A program made the position numbers and the translations under genes. The notes beneath the pieces are model-generated. The model saw only the letters and a program-made list of their open reading frames with translations, searched no databases and had not been told where the DNA came from. Positions 44,824 to 53,203 of a stretch of DNA of 64,000 bases are shown here, in pieces (the first letter of the stretch is position 1; every line of letters starts with the position of its first letter). Source of the stretch: Methylotenera_A sp044222005 (lineage in GTDB: Bacteria > Pseudomonadota > Gammaproteobacteria > Burkholderiales > Methylophilaceae). The stretch spans positions 1 to 64,000 of the forward strand of contig JBGANY010000006.1 of assembly GCA_044222005.1 (NCBI GenBank). The letters are read 5' to 3'.

Positions 44824-44843
44824 ATTCCCGCGAACGCGGGAAT
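44824..44843. repeat. Short REP-like palindrome
   Basis: ATTCCCGCGAACGCGGGAAT is an almost perfect palindrome (9-base arms, 2-base centre) within TCATTCCCGCGAACGCGGGA, a type of repeat common in intergenic regions of many proteobacteria. It follows the larger palindrome and precedes eda by about 48 bases. Copy number in the genome would confirm it. Confidence 0.7.
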
Positions 44844-44891
44844 CCATTTTGAGTTTAAGCATATAATTTTAATTAAGTTAGGTAGAAAAAA

Positions 44892-45518
44892 ATGAGTACA
44901 TTAGATTTAGCCAATCATGGCCCAGTCATACCAGTTATCGTGATTAACAAGGTAGAAGACGCCGTGCCGATGGCAGAGGCGTTGCTCGAAGGCGGCATCA
45001 AGGTGCTTGAGGTGACGTTGCGCTCATCTTGCGCATTGCAAGCCATGGAGCAGATTGCAAAACACGTGCCTGATGCGATCATGGGGTCGGGTACGGTGCG
45101 TAACTTGAAAGACGCGCAGGCCTCTAAAGACGTGGGTTGCAAATTCGCGGTGAGTCCTGGCTATACCAGTGAACTAGGTCAGTTTGCACGTAAAATCGGT
45201 TTACCGTTATTACCCGGCGTTTCCACCGGTTCTGAAATCATGACAGCGAATGCCGATGACTATTATTTCTTAAAACTTTTCCCTGCAGTGGCGGTGGGTG
45301 GCATTAACCTGCTGAAAGGCTTTGCAGGCCCATTTGGCGATGTGAAATTCTGTCCAACAGGTGGCGTAACGGTAGAAAGCGCTCCGCAATTTCTGGCTTT
45401 GCCAAACGTGGTGGTATGCGGTGGCACATGGCTCACGCCAGTCGACGCAGTTGCGCGCAAAGATTGGGCGCATATTACCAAGTTGGCCAAAGAGGCGAGC
45501 AGCATTAAAGCCGCCTAG
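44892..45518 (+). CDS. eda: KDPG aldolase
   Basis: Cleaves 2-keto-3-deoxy-6-phosphogluconate to pyruvate and glyceraldehyde 3-phosphate. The product has 208 residues. The catalytic Glu and Arg lie in LEVTLRSSCAL, and the Schiff-base lysine is in YYFLKLFPAVAVGG. KFCPTGGV forms the phosphate-binding site. It completes the Entner-Doudoroff pair with edd. A terminator follows 22 bases after the stop. Confidence 0.97.
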   Translation: MSTLDLANHGPVIPVIVINKVEDAVPMAEALLEGGIKVLEVTLRSSCALQAMEQIAKHVPDAIMGSGTVRNLKDAQASKDVGCKFAVSPGYTSELGQFARKIGLPLLPGVSTGSEIMTANADDYYFLKLFPAVAVGGINLLKGFAGPFGDVKFCPTGGVTVESAPQFLALPNVVVCGGTWLTPVDAVARKDWAHITKLAKEASSIKAA

Positions 45519-45539
45519 AATGGCATACGGTATAATCAA

Positions 45540-45563
45540 GGGCTGTACTTGCAGCCCTTTTTT
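45540..45563 (+). terminator. Rho-independent terminator after eda
   Basis: GGGCTG (45540-45545) and CAGCCC (45552-45557) pair around a 6-base loop and are followed by a run of six T residues. It lies just after the eda stop and directly before the HAD hydrolase gene, whose start lies 13 bases downstream. Confidence 0.88.
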
Positions 45564-45575
45564 AATGGAACTTTT

Positions 45576-46235
45576 TTGTTAAACATTACACAATATAAAA
45601 CAATCGTGTTTGATTGCGACGGCGTGGTTTTGAACAGCAATAAAACCAAGATGAATGCCTATTTTGAAGTAGCCAAACGCAACGGGGGCACTGATGCGCA
45701 GGCGCAGGCGCTGGTGAATCATCATGTGGCAAAAGGCAGCTTTCCACGCAATGGAAAAATAGAATATTACCTCAAAGAAATAGCCAAACAGCCTGTGACA
45801 GCAGAAACAATGCAGCGTTACATGGATACCTTTGAGGAGATTCTGGACAAAACACTGATGGAATGTGAGGTTTCACCCGGGCTGCAGGCATTGAAAGCGG
45901 CAACGCCGCAAGCCAGATGGATGCTGCTTTCTGGAGGAGACCAAAAAGAGTTAAGAAGAATTTTTGCCCGCCGCAATTTGGCATCTATGTTTGAAGCTGG
46001 AATTTTTGGCGGACCCGATCAAAAAGAAGAAGTGCTAGCGCGTGAAAAATCCAACGGCAATATACAGTTCCCGGCCTTGTTTTTAGGTGATAGCAAATAT
46101 GATCATCAAGCCGCCACTAATGCGGGTTTGGATTTTGTTTTTTTGAGCGAATGGACTGAAGTGGCTGATTGGCGAGCCTATTGTGCTGAAAATAACATCA
46201 TCGAACTTCATAATATTTCTCAATTACTTAGCTAA
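45576..46235 (+). CDS. HAD-superfamily hydrolase
   Basis: The likely start is TTG at 45576, with GGAA at a good distance; a TTG at 45549 would place the terminator hairpin inside the coding sequence. The product has 219 residues. Motif I is VFDCDGVVLNSN, motif II is LLSGGDQ, and motif IV is FLGDSKYDH. The cap between motifs I and II is helical, as in phosphoglycolate-phosphatase-like enzymes. The substrate is unknown; the position before surface-sugar genes suggests a sugar phosphate. Confidence 0.85.
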   Translation: MLNITQYKTIVFDCDGVVLNSNKTKMNAYFEVAKRNGGTDAQAQALVNHHVAKGSFPRNGKIEYYLKEIAKQPVTAETMQRYMDTFEEILDKTLMECEVSPGLQALKAATPQARWMLLSGGDQKELRRIFARRNLASMFEAGIFGGPDQKEEVLAREKSNGNIQFPALFLGDSKYDHQAATNAGLDFVFLSEWTEVADWRAYCAENNIIELHNISQLLS

Positions 46236-46254
46236 GGCGCCATAAAATAACGAA

Positions 46255-46995
46255 ATGCAGGAAAATACCGATATGCAAATTAATCAAGTCTCCGTGGTCG
46301 TTCCGGTGCGTAATGAAGAAGGCAATGTAGCAAGCCTGATTGGCGAGATTGATGCCGCGCTAAAGCACATTACACATGAAATTATTTATGTAGATGATGG
46401 CAGCACGGACAATACATACAGCCATTTGAAATCATTGCAGTCGCAATTTAAGCAGTTGAAAATCGTGCGTCATGCGCAAAGTTGTGGCCAAAGCACTGCG
46501 GTGCGTACCGGTGTAAAAGCCGCCCAATATGCTTGGGTGGCGACTTTGGATGGTGATGGCCAAAATGACCCGGCTGATATACTGAAACTGATGGCCGCAA
46601 TAACCGATGGTATTGACCTGGCAGGCGGCAATCGCCGGGCCAGCCGCCGGGATACGTGGATCAAGCGCATCTCATCTGTGATTGCCAACACGGTGCGTTC
46701 CAAGATGCTTAACGATGACACACCAGATACAGGCTGCGGTTTGAAATTGTTCAAACGCGAGGCTTTTCTGGATTTACCCTATTTTGATCACATGCACCGT
46801 TTTTTGCCCGCGCTGATCAAGCGCCGTGGCGGCAGAATCGTATCAGTGCCTGTCGCGCATCGAAATCGCGAACATGGCAAATCCAACTATGGCACAATTG
46901 ATAGGCTGTTAGTTGGCATTGTCGATTTGTTTGGCGTGGCATGGCTGCAAAGGCGCGCCAAAGTTCCGCAGGTTATAGAAGATAAGGTGGTCTAG
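46255..46995 (+). CDS. GT2 glycosyltransferase, polyprenyl-phosphate-sugar synthase type
   Basis: A 246-residue GT2 enzyme starting QINQVSVVVPVRNEEGNVASLI, with VDDGSTDNTY as the nucleotide site and LDGDGQNDP as the metal-binding DxD. Such DPM1/ArnC/RgtE-like enzymes load a sugar onto polyprenyl phosphate. No C-terminal membrane helices are seen. A second in-frame ATG at 46273 is an alternative start. The next genes are LAB_N and an ArnT-like transferase, the usual partners. The sugar could be a uronic acid, given ugd downstream. Confidence 0.88.
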   Translation: MQENTDMQINQVSVVVPVRNEEGNVASLIGEIDAALKHITHEIIYVDDGSTDNTYSHLKSLQSQFKQLKIVRHAQSCGQSTAVRTGVKAAQYAWVATLDGDGQNDPADILKLMAAITDGIDLAGGNRRASRRDTWIKRISSVIANTVRSKMLNDDTPDTGCGLKLFKREAFLDLPYFDHMHRFLPALIKRRGGRIVSVPVAHRNREHGKSNYGTIDRLLVGIVDLFGVAWLQRRAKVPQVIEDKVV

Positions 46996-46997
46996 TC

Positions 46998-47342
46998 ATG
47001 CAAATCGTCAATGACGGCATCGGCACGTATTTTTCGCATATTATCAATGCGCTTAACAATTATATTATAGGCATGCCGACTACAGAATTGATCTGGCTTG
47101 GTATTGGGCTTGTTGGTCAATGTTTGTTCATGATGCGTTTTATCGTGCAGTGGATTCACAGCGAACGGCATCAGCAGAGTATCATCCCTGTCAGTTTTTG
47201 GTACTTGAGCTTGCTTGGTGGGCTGATTGTATTGGCTTACGGCTTGCACAAGGTAGACCCGGTAATTATTTTAGGCCAATTGCCTGGCACAATTGTTTAT
47301 TCCAGAAACTTGGTTTTAATCCACCGTAATAACAATAAATAA
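46998..47342 (+). CDS. LAB_N-domain small membrane protein
   Basis: A 114-residue protein with about three hydrophobic helices. IWLGIGLVGQCLFMMRFIVQWIHSERHQQSIIPVSFWYLSLLGG is the lipid-A-biosynthesis N-terminal (LAB_N) domain. Such small proteins are often encoded beside polyprenyl-sugar synthases and ArnT-like transferases and may help flip or present the lipid-linked sugar. The role is inferred from context. Confidence 0.88.
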   Translation: MQIVNDGIGTYFSHIINALNNYIIGMPTTELIWLGIGLVGQCLFMMRFIVQWIHSERHQQSIIPVSFWYLSLLGGLIVLAYGLHKVDPVIILGQLPGTIVYSRNLVLIHRNNNK

Positions 47343-47369
47343 ATTAAACTAAAAATTGAGTGATTAAAC

Positions 47370-48818
47370 GTGTTTCGCGATTTAAATAAAGCCTACCCAT
47401 TATTTTTATGGGCGACAGCCATTATCGCGAGTATCGTTTTTTTTTGGGGCTTGGGCAGCATTGAATTGATGTCGCTTAATGAGGGGCGGCGCGCGCTGGC
47501 CATAAAAGAAATGGTATCAAGCGGCGACTGGCTGCTTCCCCATCTTAATGGCGAACTATATTTAACCAAACCCCCTTTACTGTATTGGATATCCTCAGCT
47601 TTTGCCCTAGTTTTAGACGGGGTGAGTGAATGGACATTACGTTTGCCATCGGCGCTCGCAGCCATTGCGGTTTTATGGGTAACTTATCGCTACACCCTTA
47701 AGCAATCAGGTCAATGGGCAGCGTTGTTTTCTGTGCAGTTGCTGATAGCCAACCTTGGCTTTGCCATGCTGGGGCGCCGGGCTGAGATCGAAATGCTGTT
47801 GACTGCGCTTTGCGTGGGGTCGCTTCTATCCGCATTAAAGTATATACAAGACGCATCCGATCAGCTCCCAGTCAATAAAAACTGGATCTATCTCAGCTAT
47901 TTTCTTTTAGCGATGGCACTCATGACCAAAGGGCCTTTGGTGCTGCTTTTTGTGACTTTGCCACTAATAATCGCCGCAATTTATAGTAAAAATCCGCAAA
48001 TCAGAACAGTGCTGCTCAGTTGGCAGGGCTGGCTGATTTTTTTCGTTGTCGGTTTGGCCTGGTATGCCTCAGTGACATGGAAGCTGGGTTTTGATATTTG
48101 GGGTGAGGTTATCCGGCGAGACATGCTGGAGAAGATGCAAGGCGGCGAAAGCTCTGCCAAGCCTTTGCTGAGTTATTTAGGCTGGATTGCGGTTGATTCC
48201 ATGTTGTTGATCGGGCTGTTTTTTGTCCGTACCAAAGATTTCTACAAGAATCAAATTAAACAGCCGCATCAGCTAGCCTTGGCGTTATCAATCATTCTTC
48301 CGCTGCTCATATTTTCATTATTTAGTAATAAACATGCCAAGTATTTATTACCAATCTATCCTTTGATTGCCATTTTGTTAGCAATGAAGCTAGCCAGAAT
48401 TTTCGATGTGGCAAAACAGAATGTCAGGATAATAATCATTATTTTTGGTGTATTGCTGCCTATTGGCATTGCCGTTTTTTATGTTTTTCTGGAACCTAAA
48501 ATATTCGCATACCGCGTGGCCGTTTTTCCAGATTTTGCTGCCTGGGCTTCCGAGCATCAGCAAAAAAATCTTTATGCTTACAAAGAAATTGATAGCCGTC
48601 TGGTTTATTATGCAAACAGGCAGATACAGGTGCTGGACGAAAAAACTTTCAATAAAACCAAAGGGAGCTCAGAATCTTTTCTGCTGCTGGTGAATAGCGA
48701 TGATCTGAATGGGCTGCAAGCCCAAACGGGCTGTAAAATAAAAGAGTTTAGGCCTTATCTAAAAAAACATAAAAGTTTGCTGGTTTTTGGCTTTGGTCAG
48801 GTTTGTCAGAATAGTTAA
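47370..48818 (+). CDS. ArnT-like GT39 lipid-linked sugar transferase (second copy)
   Basis: A 482-residue membrane protein with about 11-12 hydrophobic helices. The first periplasmic loop has LNEGRRALAIKEMVSSGDWLLPHLNGELYLTKPPLLYW, the ArnT-type signature (E, EM, GDW, KPPL.YW). It resembles the first copy at 38110 but differs in the N-terminal segment. In its cluster (GT2, LAB_N, then ugd and an epimerase) it is the likely transferase step. The acceptor, lipid A or core, cannot be told. Confidence 0.9.
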   Translation: MFRDLNKAYPLFLWATAIIASIVFFWGLGSIELMSLNEGRRALAIKEMVSSGDWLLPHLNGELYLTKPPLLYWISSAFALVLDGVSEWTLRLPSALAAIAVLWVTYRYTLKQSGQWAALFSVQLLIANLGFAMLGRRAEIEMLLTALCVGSLLSALKYIQDASDQLPVNKNWIYLSYFLLAMALMTKGPLVLLFVTLPLIIAAIYSKNPQIRTVLLSWQGWLIFFVVGLAWYASVTWKLGFDIWGEVIRRDMLEKMQGGESSAKPLLSYLGWIAVDSMLLIGLFFVRTKDFYKNQIKQPHQLALALSIILPLLIFSLFSNKHAKYLLPIYPLIAILLAMKLARIFDVAKQNVRIIIIIFGVLLPIGIAVFYVFLEPKIFAYRVAVFPDFAAWASEHQQKNLYAYKEIDSRLVYYANRQIQVLDEKTFNKTKGSSESFLLLVNSDDLNGLQAQTGCKIKEFRPYLKKHKSLLVFGFGQVCQNS

Positions 48819-48844
48819 GTGATTGATAAAGTAGAGAAAGCATA

Positions 48845-50176
48845 ATGAAAATTACTGTGGTAGGTACAGGATACGTTGGTTTGGTGAGCGGCACCTGCAT
48901 GGCGGAAGTTGGCAATGACGTTCTTTGCCTGGATGTCGACCCGGCTAAAATAAAGATACTGGAAGACGGTGACATTCCTATTCATGAACCCGGGTTATTG
49001 GAAATGGTGCGCCGCAATGTGGCTGCAGGGCGCCTAAAATTTACCACCAATGTCCAGCAGGCGGTGGAGTTCGGCGATGTACAGTTTATTGCGGTCGGCA
49101 CGCCGCCGGATGAAGACGGTTCTGCCGATTTGCAGTATGTGGTAGCAGCGGCCAGGAATATCGGTAAATACATGACCAATTACAAAGTGGTTGTGGATAA
49201 ATCTACCGTGCCAGTCGGCACAGCTGATAAGGTGAAAGCGGCCGTTGCGGAAGAGCTTGCTGCACGTGATGCGAATATCGCATTTAGCGTTGTGTCCAAC
49301 CCTGAATTTTTAAAAGAGGGTGCTGCGGTAGAAGACTTTATGCGCCCTGACCGCATTGTGATTGGCGCAGAGGACGAGCAGAGTAAGGAAGTGATGCGCA
49401 ATCTGTACGCACCATTTCAGCGTAACCATGAGCGTTTGGTGCTGATGGACGTGCGTTCAGCCGAGCTCACCAAATATGCGGCCAATGCCATGCTGGCAAC
49501 CCGGATTAGTTTTATGAATGAACTGGCCAATCTGGCGGAAATTTTAGGCGCCGATATTGAATCTGTACGTAAAGGCATCGGCTCAGATCCGCGCATCGGT
49601 TACGACTTTCTATATTCTGGTTGCGGCTATGGCGGATCGTGTTTCCCGAAGGATGTGAAAGCGCTGATTAGCACAGGCAATAACAATGGTTATGACCTAA
49701 AAGTGCTGAATGCGGTTGAGGCCGCAAACGATCTGCAAAAACAAGTACTTACGCAAAAGATTAAAAAACATTTTGGGAAAAATCTTGCTGGCAAGCATTT
49801 TGCTGTTTGGGGCCTGGCGTTTAAACCGAACACTGACGACATGCGCGAAGCCACCAGTCGGGTGCTGATTCATGATTTGCTGCAAGCAGGCGCCACGGTA
49901 ACTGCTTATGACCCGGTTGCGATGCAGGAAGCAAAACGCATATTTAACTATGTGCATGGTTTAACTTTTGCGCAATCACCCAGCCAGGCACTCAATAATG
50001 CCGATGCATTGGTGATCGTGACAGAATGGAAGGAATTCAGAAGCCAGGATTTTTCTCAAATTAAACAAAAACTTAAAGCGAATATTATCTTTGACGGCAG
50101 GAACATGTATGACCCGCAAATAGTAAAAGATGCCGGTATTGAATACCGCCCGATTGGTCGTCCGGTTGACTGCTAA
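48845..50176 (+). CDS. ugd: UDP-glucose 6-dehydrogenase
   Basis: Oxidises UDP-glucose to UDP-glucuronate using two NAD+. The product has 443 residues. The NAD-binding VVGTGYVGLVSGTCMAEVG is at the N-terminus, the catalytic cysteine is in GYGGSCFPKD near residue 263, and WGLAFKPNTDDMREA marks the C-terminal domain. The following gene, an epimerase, probably uses the product. Both lie 18 bases apart. Confidence 0.96.
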   Translation: MKITVVGTGYVGLVSGTCMAEVGNDVLCLDVDPAKIKILEDGDIPIHEPGLLEMVRRNVAAGRLKFTTNVQQAVEFGDVQFIAVGTPPDEDGSADLQYVVAAARNIGKYMTNYKVVVDKSTVPVGTADKVKAAVAEELAARDANIAFSVVSNPEFLKEGAAVEDFMRPDRIVIGAEDEQSKEVMRNLYAPFQRNHERLVLMDVRSAELTKYAANAMLATRISFMNELANLAEILGADIESVRKGIGSDPRIGYDFLYSGCGYGGSCFPKDVKALISTGNNNGYDLKVLNAVEAANDLQKQVLTQKIKKHFGKNLAGKHFAVWGLAFKPNTDDMREATSRVLIHDLLQAGATVTAYDPVAMQEAKRIFNYVHGLTFAQSPSQALNNADALVIVTEWKEFRSQDFSQIKQKLKANIIFDGRNMYDPQIVKDAGIEYRPIGRPVDC

Positions 50177-50194
50177 GCAGAATAAACCTTAACC

Positions 50195-51187
50195 ATGAAG
50201 AAAGTTTTACTTACTGGCGCAGCAGGCTTTATTGGTTATCATGTAGCCATCAAGCTGCTTGAACGTGGTGACATGGTTGTTGGTATAGATAATCTTAATG
50301 ATTATTACGATGTGCGATTAAAAGAAGCCAGATTAGCCTCAATTCAGGCGCATCCTAAGGCAAGCAACTTCAAGTTCATTAAACTGGATCTGGCCGAGCA
50401 GGCCGCAACCGCAAGGTTATTTGAGGACGAAAAACCAGATAGTGTCATCCACTTGGCTGCGCAGGCGGGCGTGCGCTATTCGCTACAGAATCCACATGCA
50501 TATATCAGCAGCAACATCGTTGCATTCACTAATGTGCTGGAGGCTTGCAGGGCAGTTAAACCGCAGCATCTGGTGTATGCAAGTTCATCCAGCGTTTATG
50601 GCGGTAACACCAAGTTGCCGTTTTCAGAAACTGATAATGTTGATCACCCGGTAAGCCTCTACGCAGCCACCAAGAAGGCCAATGAACTCATGGCGCATAC
50701 CTATAGCCATTTATACGGTCTGCCAACGACTGGCCTGCGCTTCTTTACGGTGTACGGCCCATGGGGCAGGCCGGATATGTCGCCATTTTTGTTTGCCGAT
50801 GCCATTTTGAATAATCGACCAATTAAAGTGTTTAATCATGGTGATATGATGCGCGATTTTACCTATATCGATGACATCGTAGAAGGCGTTGTTCGCGTGC
50901 TGGATAAACCTGCAACCGCGGCTCTTAATACATCAGCGCCTTATCGCATATTTAATATCGGTAATAATCAACCTGTACAATTACTAGATTTTATTGGTTT
51001 GTTAGAAGATGCGATTGGTATAAAAGCACAAAAAGAATTTCTCCCAATGCAGCCGGGTGACGTTAAAGCGACCTATGCAGATACTAATGCGTTGGATGCG
51101 TGGGTGGGATTTAAACCCAGCACACCTCTGCAGCAAGGCGTCATGCACTTTGTGGATTGGTATCGTGAGTTCTACATTTACAAATAA
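50195..51187 (+). CDS. NAD-dependent epimerase, UDP-glucuronate 4-epimerase-like
   Basis: A 330-residue SDR-type epimerase with GAAGFIGYHVA, the YASSSSVYGGN active-site region and SLYAATKKANE with the catalytic Tyr and Lys (YxxxK). The closest relatives I recall (LpsL/Cap1J-type) convert UDP-glucuronate to UDP-galacturonate. The position just after ugd supports that. It ends the plus-strand block and is convergent with the minus-strand glycosyltransferase. Confidence 0.88.
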   Translation: MKKVLLTGAAGFIGYHVAIKLLERGDMVVGIDNLNDYYDVRLKEARLASIQAHPKASNFKFIKLDLAEQAATARLFEDEKPDSVIHLAAQAGVRYSLQNPHAYISSNIVAFTNVLEACRAVKPQHLVYASSSSVYGGNTKLPFSETDNVDHPVSLYAATKKANELMAHTYSHLYGLPTTGLRFFTVYGPWGRPDMSPFLFADAILNNRPIKVFNHGDMMRDFTYIDDIVEGVVRVLDKPATAALNTSAPYRIFNIGNNQPVQLLDFIGLLEDAIGIKAQKEFLPMQPGDVKATYADTNALDAWVGFKPSTPLQQGVMHFVDWYREFYIYK

Positions 51188-51209
51188 GTTTTAAGTGGTT
51201 TAACTTTGG

Positions 51210-52178
51210 CTAAGAAAGTGTAGTAATTATTTTTTGAAAAACAGCCTTAATAGAAAATTCTGTTTGAACTCTATATCTGCCGCGTTTTCCCATCCTACTC
51301 AAAGTTGCTTTGTCTTGACTTAACTGTACAATGCGTTCTGCCCATTGGCTATTATCCGACACCAAGTATCCGCTGATTCCATCCTCAACGACATAAGCAT
51401 TAACACCAGATCGCGATGAGATTACCGGGAGGCCTGTCGCCATATACTGTAAGACCTTTAATGCACATTTCCCCTTTGTCCAATTGTTTTCAGGCATCGG
51501 TGCCAGTCCTACATCTGCTTTACATAACTCTATTGCTTCAGTATGCTCAGTCCAAGCAACATTCTTAATATTTAATATTGGACTTGTTAGCTCGAAATCA
51601 GCAATAATTTTAAGTCGTAAATTTGATATGCTTTGTGCTGCAATTTCAAGTGATGGAATAATTTCTGCAATATATTTTCTGGTAGATTTACTTCCAATCC
51701 ATACTAGCTCAAAAGCTTCATTGTCCTTTTGACAAGATAAATTATATTTATCTACTTCTACTGAAGTGGGGATTACTGCAACCGAAGAATTATAATTTTT
51801 TGCTTCGGCAGCTAAGTATTGATTGCCGGCAAAAATATAATCACAACTGGCTATGGTCGTTTTGAATCGATGCATTCTGGTTTTTGAGTATGACCCATCA
51901 GAATTAGAGAAAATGGCATCATCAAAATCGAAAATCAATTTCTTTGATAGCTTGCGTAATATCCAAAATATCGGGTAAGGAAAAGTTTTACGTAAGATAA
52001 CTATAATGTCTGATTTTTTAGCTGCCAGGAACGTGCGAAGTATAGATAGAAAGCCACCAGAAATGGTTATATGGCTAGGTTGCCAGCCTGCTTGAATAAA
52101 ATGGGGGAAATACTGTAAAGCACGATAACGTGTGGATGATGCAGCTTCACCCTTTGAAATGAAGAGGATGTTGTTCAT
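51210..52178 (-). CDS. Family 1-type glycosyltransferase
   Basis: A 322-residue GT-B protein. MNNILFISKGEAASSTRYRALQYF is the N-terminal start, and CALKVLQYMATGLPVISSRSGVN near residue 239 is the donor-binding loop with the expected glycine and serine pattern. The gene is AT-rich compared with neighbours. It overlaps nothing and sits 5 bases after the methyltransferase stop on the same strand. The sugar and acceptor are unknown. Confidence 0.8.
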   Translation of the reverse strand: MNNILFISKGEAASSTRYRALQYFPHFIQAGWQPSHITISGGFLSILRTFLAAKKSDIIVILRKTFPYPIFWILRKLSKKLIFDFDDAIFSNSDGSYSKTRMHRFKTTIASCDYIFAGNQYLAAEAKNYNSSVAVIPTSVEVDKYNLSCQKDNEAFELVWIGSKSTRKYIAEIIPSLEIAAQSISNLRLKIIADFELTSPILNIKNVAWTEHTEAIELCKADVGLAPMPENNWTKGKCALKVLQYMATGLPVISSRSGVNAYVVEDGISGYLVSDNSQWAERIVQLSQDKATLSRMGKRGRYRVQTEFSIKAVFQKIITTLS

Positions 52179-52183
52179 TAAGA

Positions 52184-53131
52184 TTATGGCTTGGTGAAAA
52201 CAGCAAAAATCTCATCGCCTTGTTTCTTATATTGCGCAATCAAAACATAGCTTTTCGCAATCCATCTTTTCCATTTAACTTTTTTGGATGGTACTTTACT
52301 GTTTGCTGTAACGTAATCAAGGCTGTTTAGAATAATTTTAGGAGAGGTACGGGTTTTTAATTGCTGGACTTTCAATCCACAAGTGCTGGCCAGGACTTTT
52401 AGATTCTTCTCAGCGAATAGATAGATATGCCTTGGCACATCATTCGCATACCAATTGATATTAAATAATGCTCTGCCGAGGGCCTCACTATTAGGGGTTT
52501 TGATAATAAGCGTACCATTTTTTTTCAGTATGCGTGAGAGCTCAACAAAGAGCTCTTTTGGATTGGGCACATGCTCAACTACATGGCTGACATTGATGAC
52601 ATCGAAACTGTCACTATCAAAATTTGCAGAGAACAAATCCCCATGATGTACATCCAGTCCGGAGAGATTGCATACACGTACTGCACTCTCGTTAAATTCT
52701 ACCCCTTTTGTTTTCCAGCCTAGTTTTTTCATGCCGTCTAAATAACGCCCATTACCACATCCGACATCGAGTAGGGTGCCATTTGAACTGAAATGTACTT
52801 CAAAACTTCTATTAAACAATTGAGGGATAAAGCAAATAAAATCATTGAATGTACTCGTACTTAAATGGGTGTAGCCATAATATTTTTTTAGAATAGACTT
52901 TCTGAGTCTACTTACTTTTTTTAAGCGGGATTGCTCTTCATAGACCTCATATTCATTTGGATAGAAAGCACTAATCTGTTCCAGTGTTGGTAGTGGATAC
53001 TGAAAAATAAAATTACAGTTAGTGCAACGATGATAATCATATCGCTCATAATGATCGAACATTAAGTCTCGACTACTAAAATCGTATGGAGATGGTTGAT
53101 TGCATACTGGGCAAAGTGGCATTTGTTTCAT
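52184..53131 (-). CDS. SAM methyltransferase with N-terminal zinc ribbon
   Basis: A 315-residue protein. The N-terminus has CPVC and CTNC pairs, as in a zinc ribbon found before sugar or surface methyltransferases. The SAM motif I LLDVGCGNGRYLDGM is near residue 120, and VINVSHVVEHVPNP matches the usual motif. It lies between two glycosyltransferases. It might methylate a surface sugar. The AT-rich base composition resembles the neighbours 51210 and 53204. Confidence 0.82.
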   Translation of the reverse strand: MKQMPLCPVCNQPSPYDFSSRDLMFDHYERYDYHRCTNCNFIFQYPLPTLEQISAFYPNEYEVYEEQSRLKKVSRLRKSILKKYYGYTHLSTSTFNDFICFIPQLFNRSFEVHFSSNGTLLDVGCGNGRYLDGMKKLGWKTKGVEFNESAVRVCNLSGLDVHHGDLFSANFDSDSFDVINVSHVVEHVPNPKELFVELSRILKKNGTLIIKTPNSEALGRALFNINWYANDVPRHIYLFAEKNLKVLASTCGLKVQQLKTRTSPKIILNSLDYVTANSKVPSKKVKWKRWIAKSYVLIAQYKKQGDEIFAVFTKP

Positions 53132-53203
53132 TATATTTTGTCTATGTTGAATTTCATAATACGGCTGATTATAACAGCAGATATTAAACGGCTTAATTTG
53201 TAA

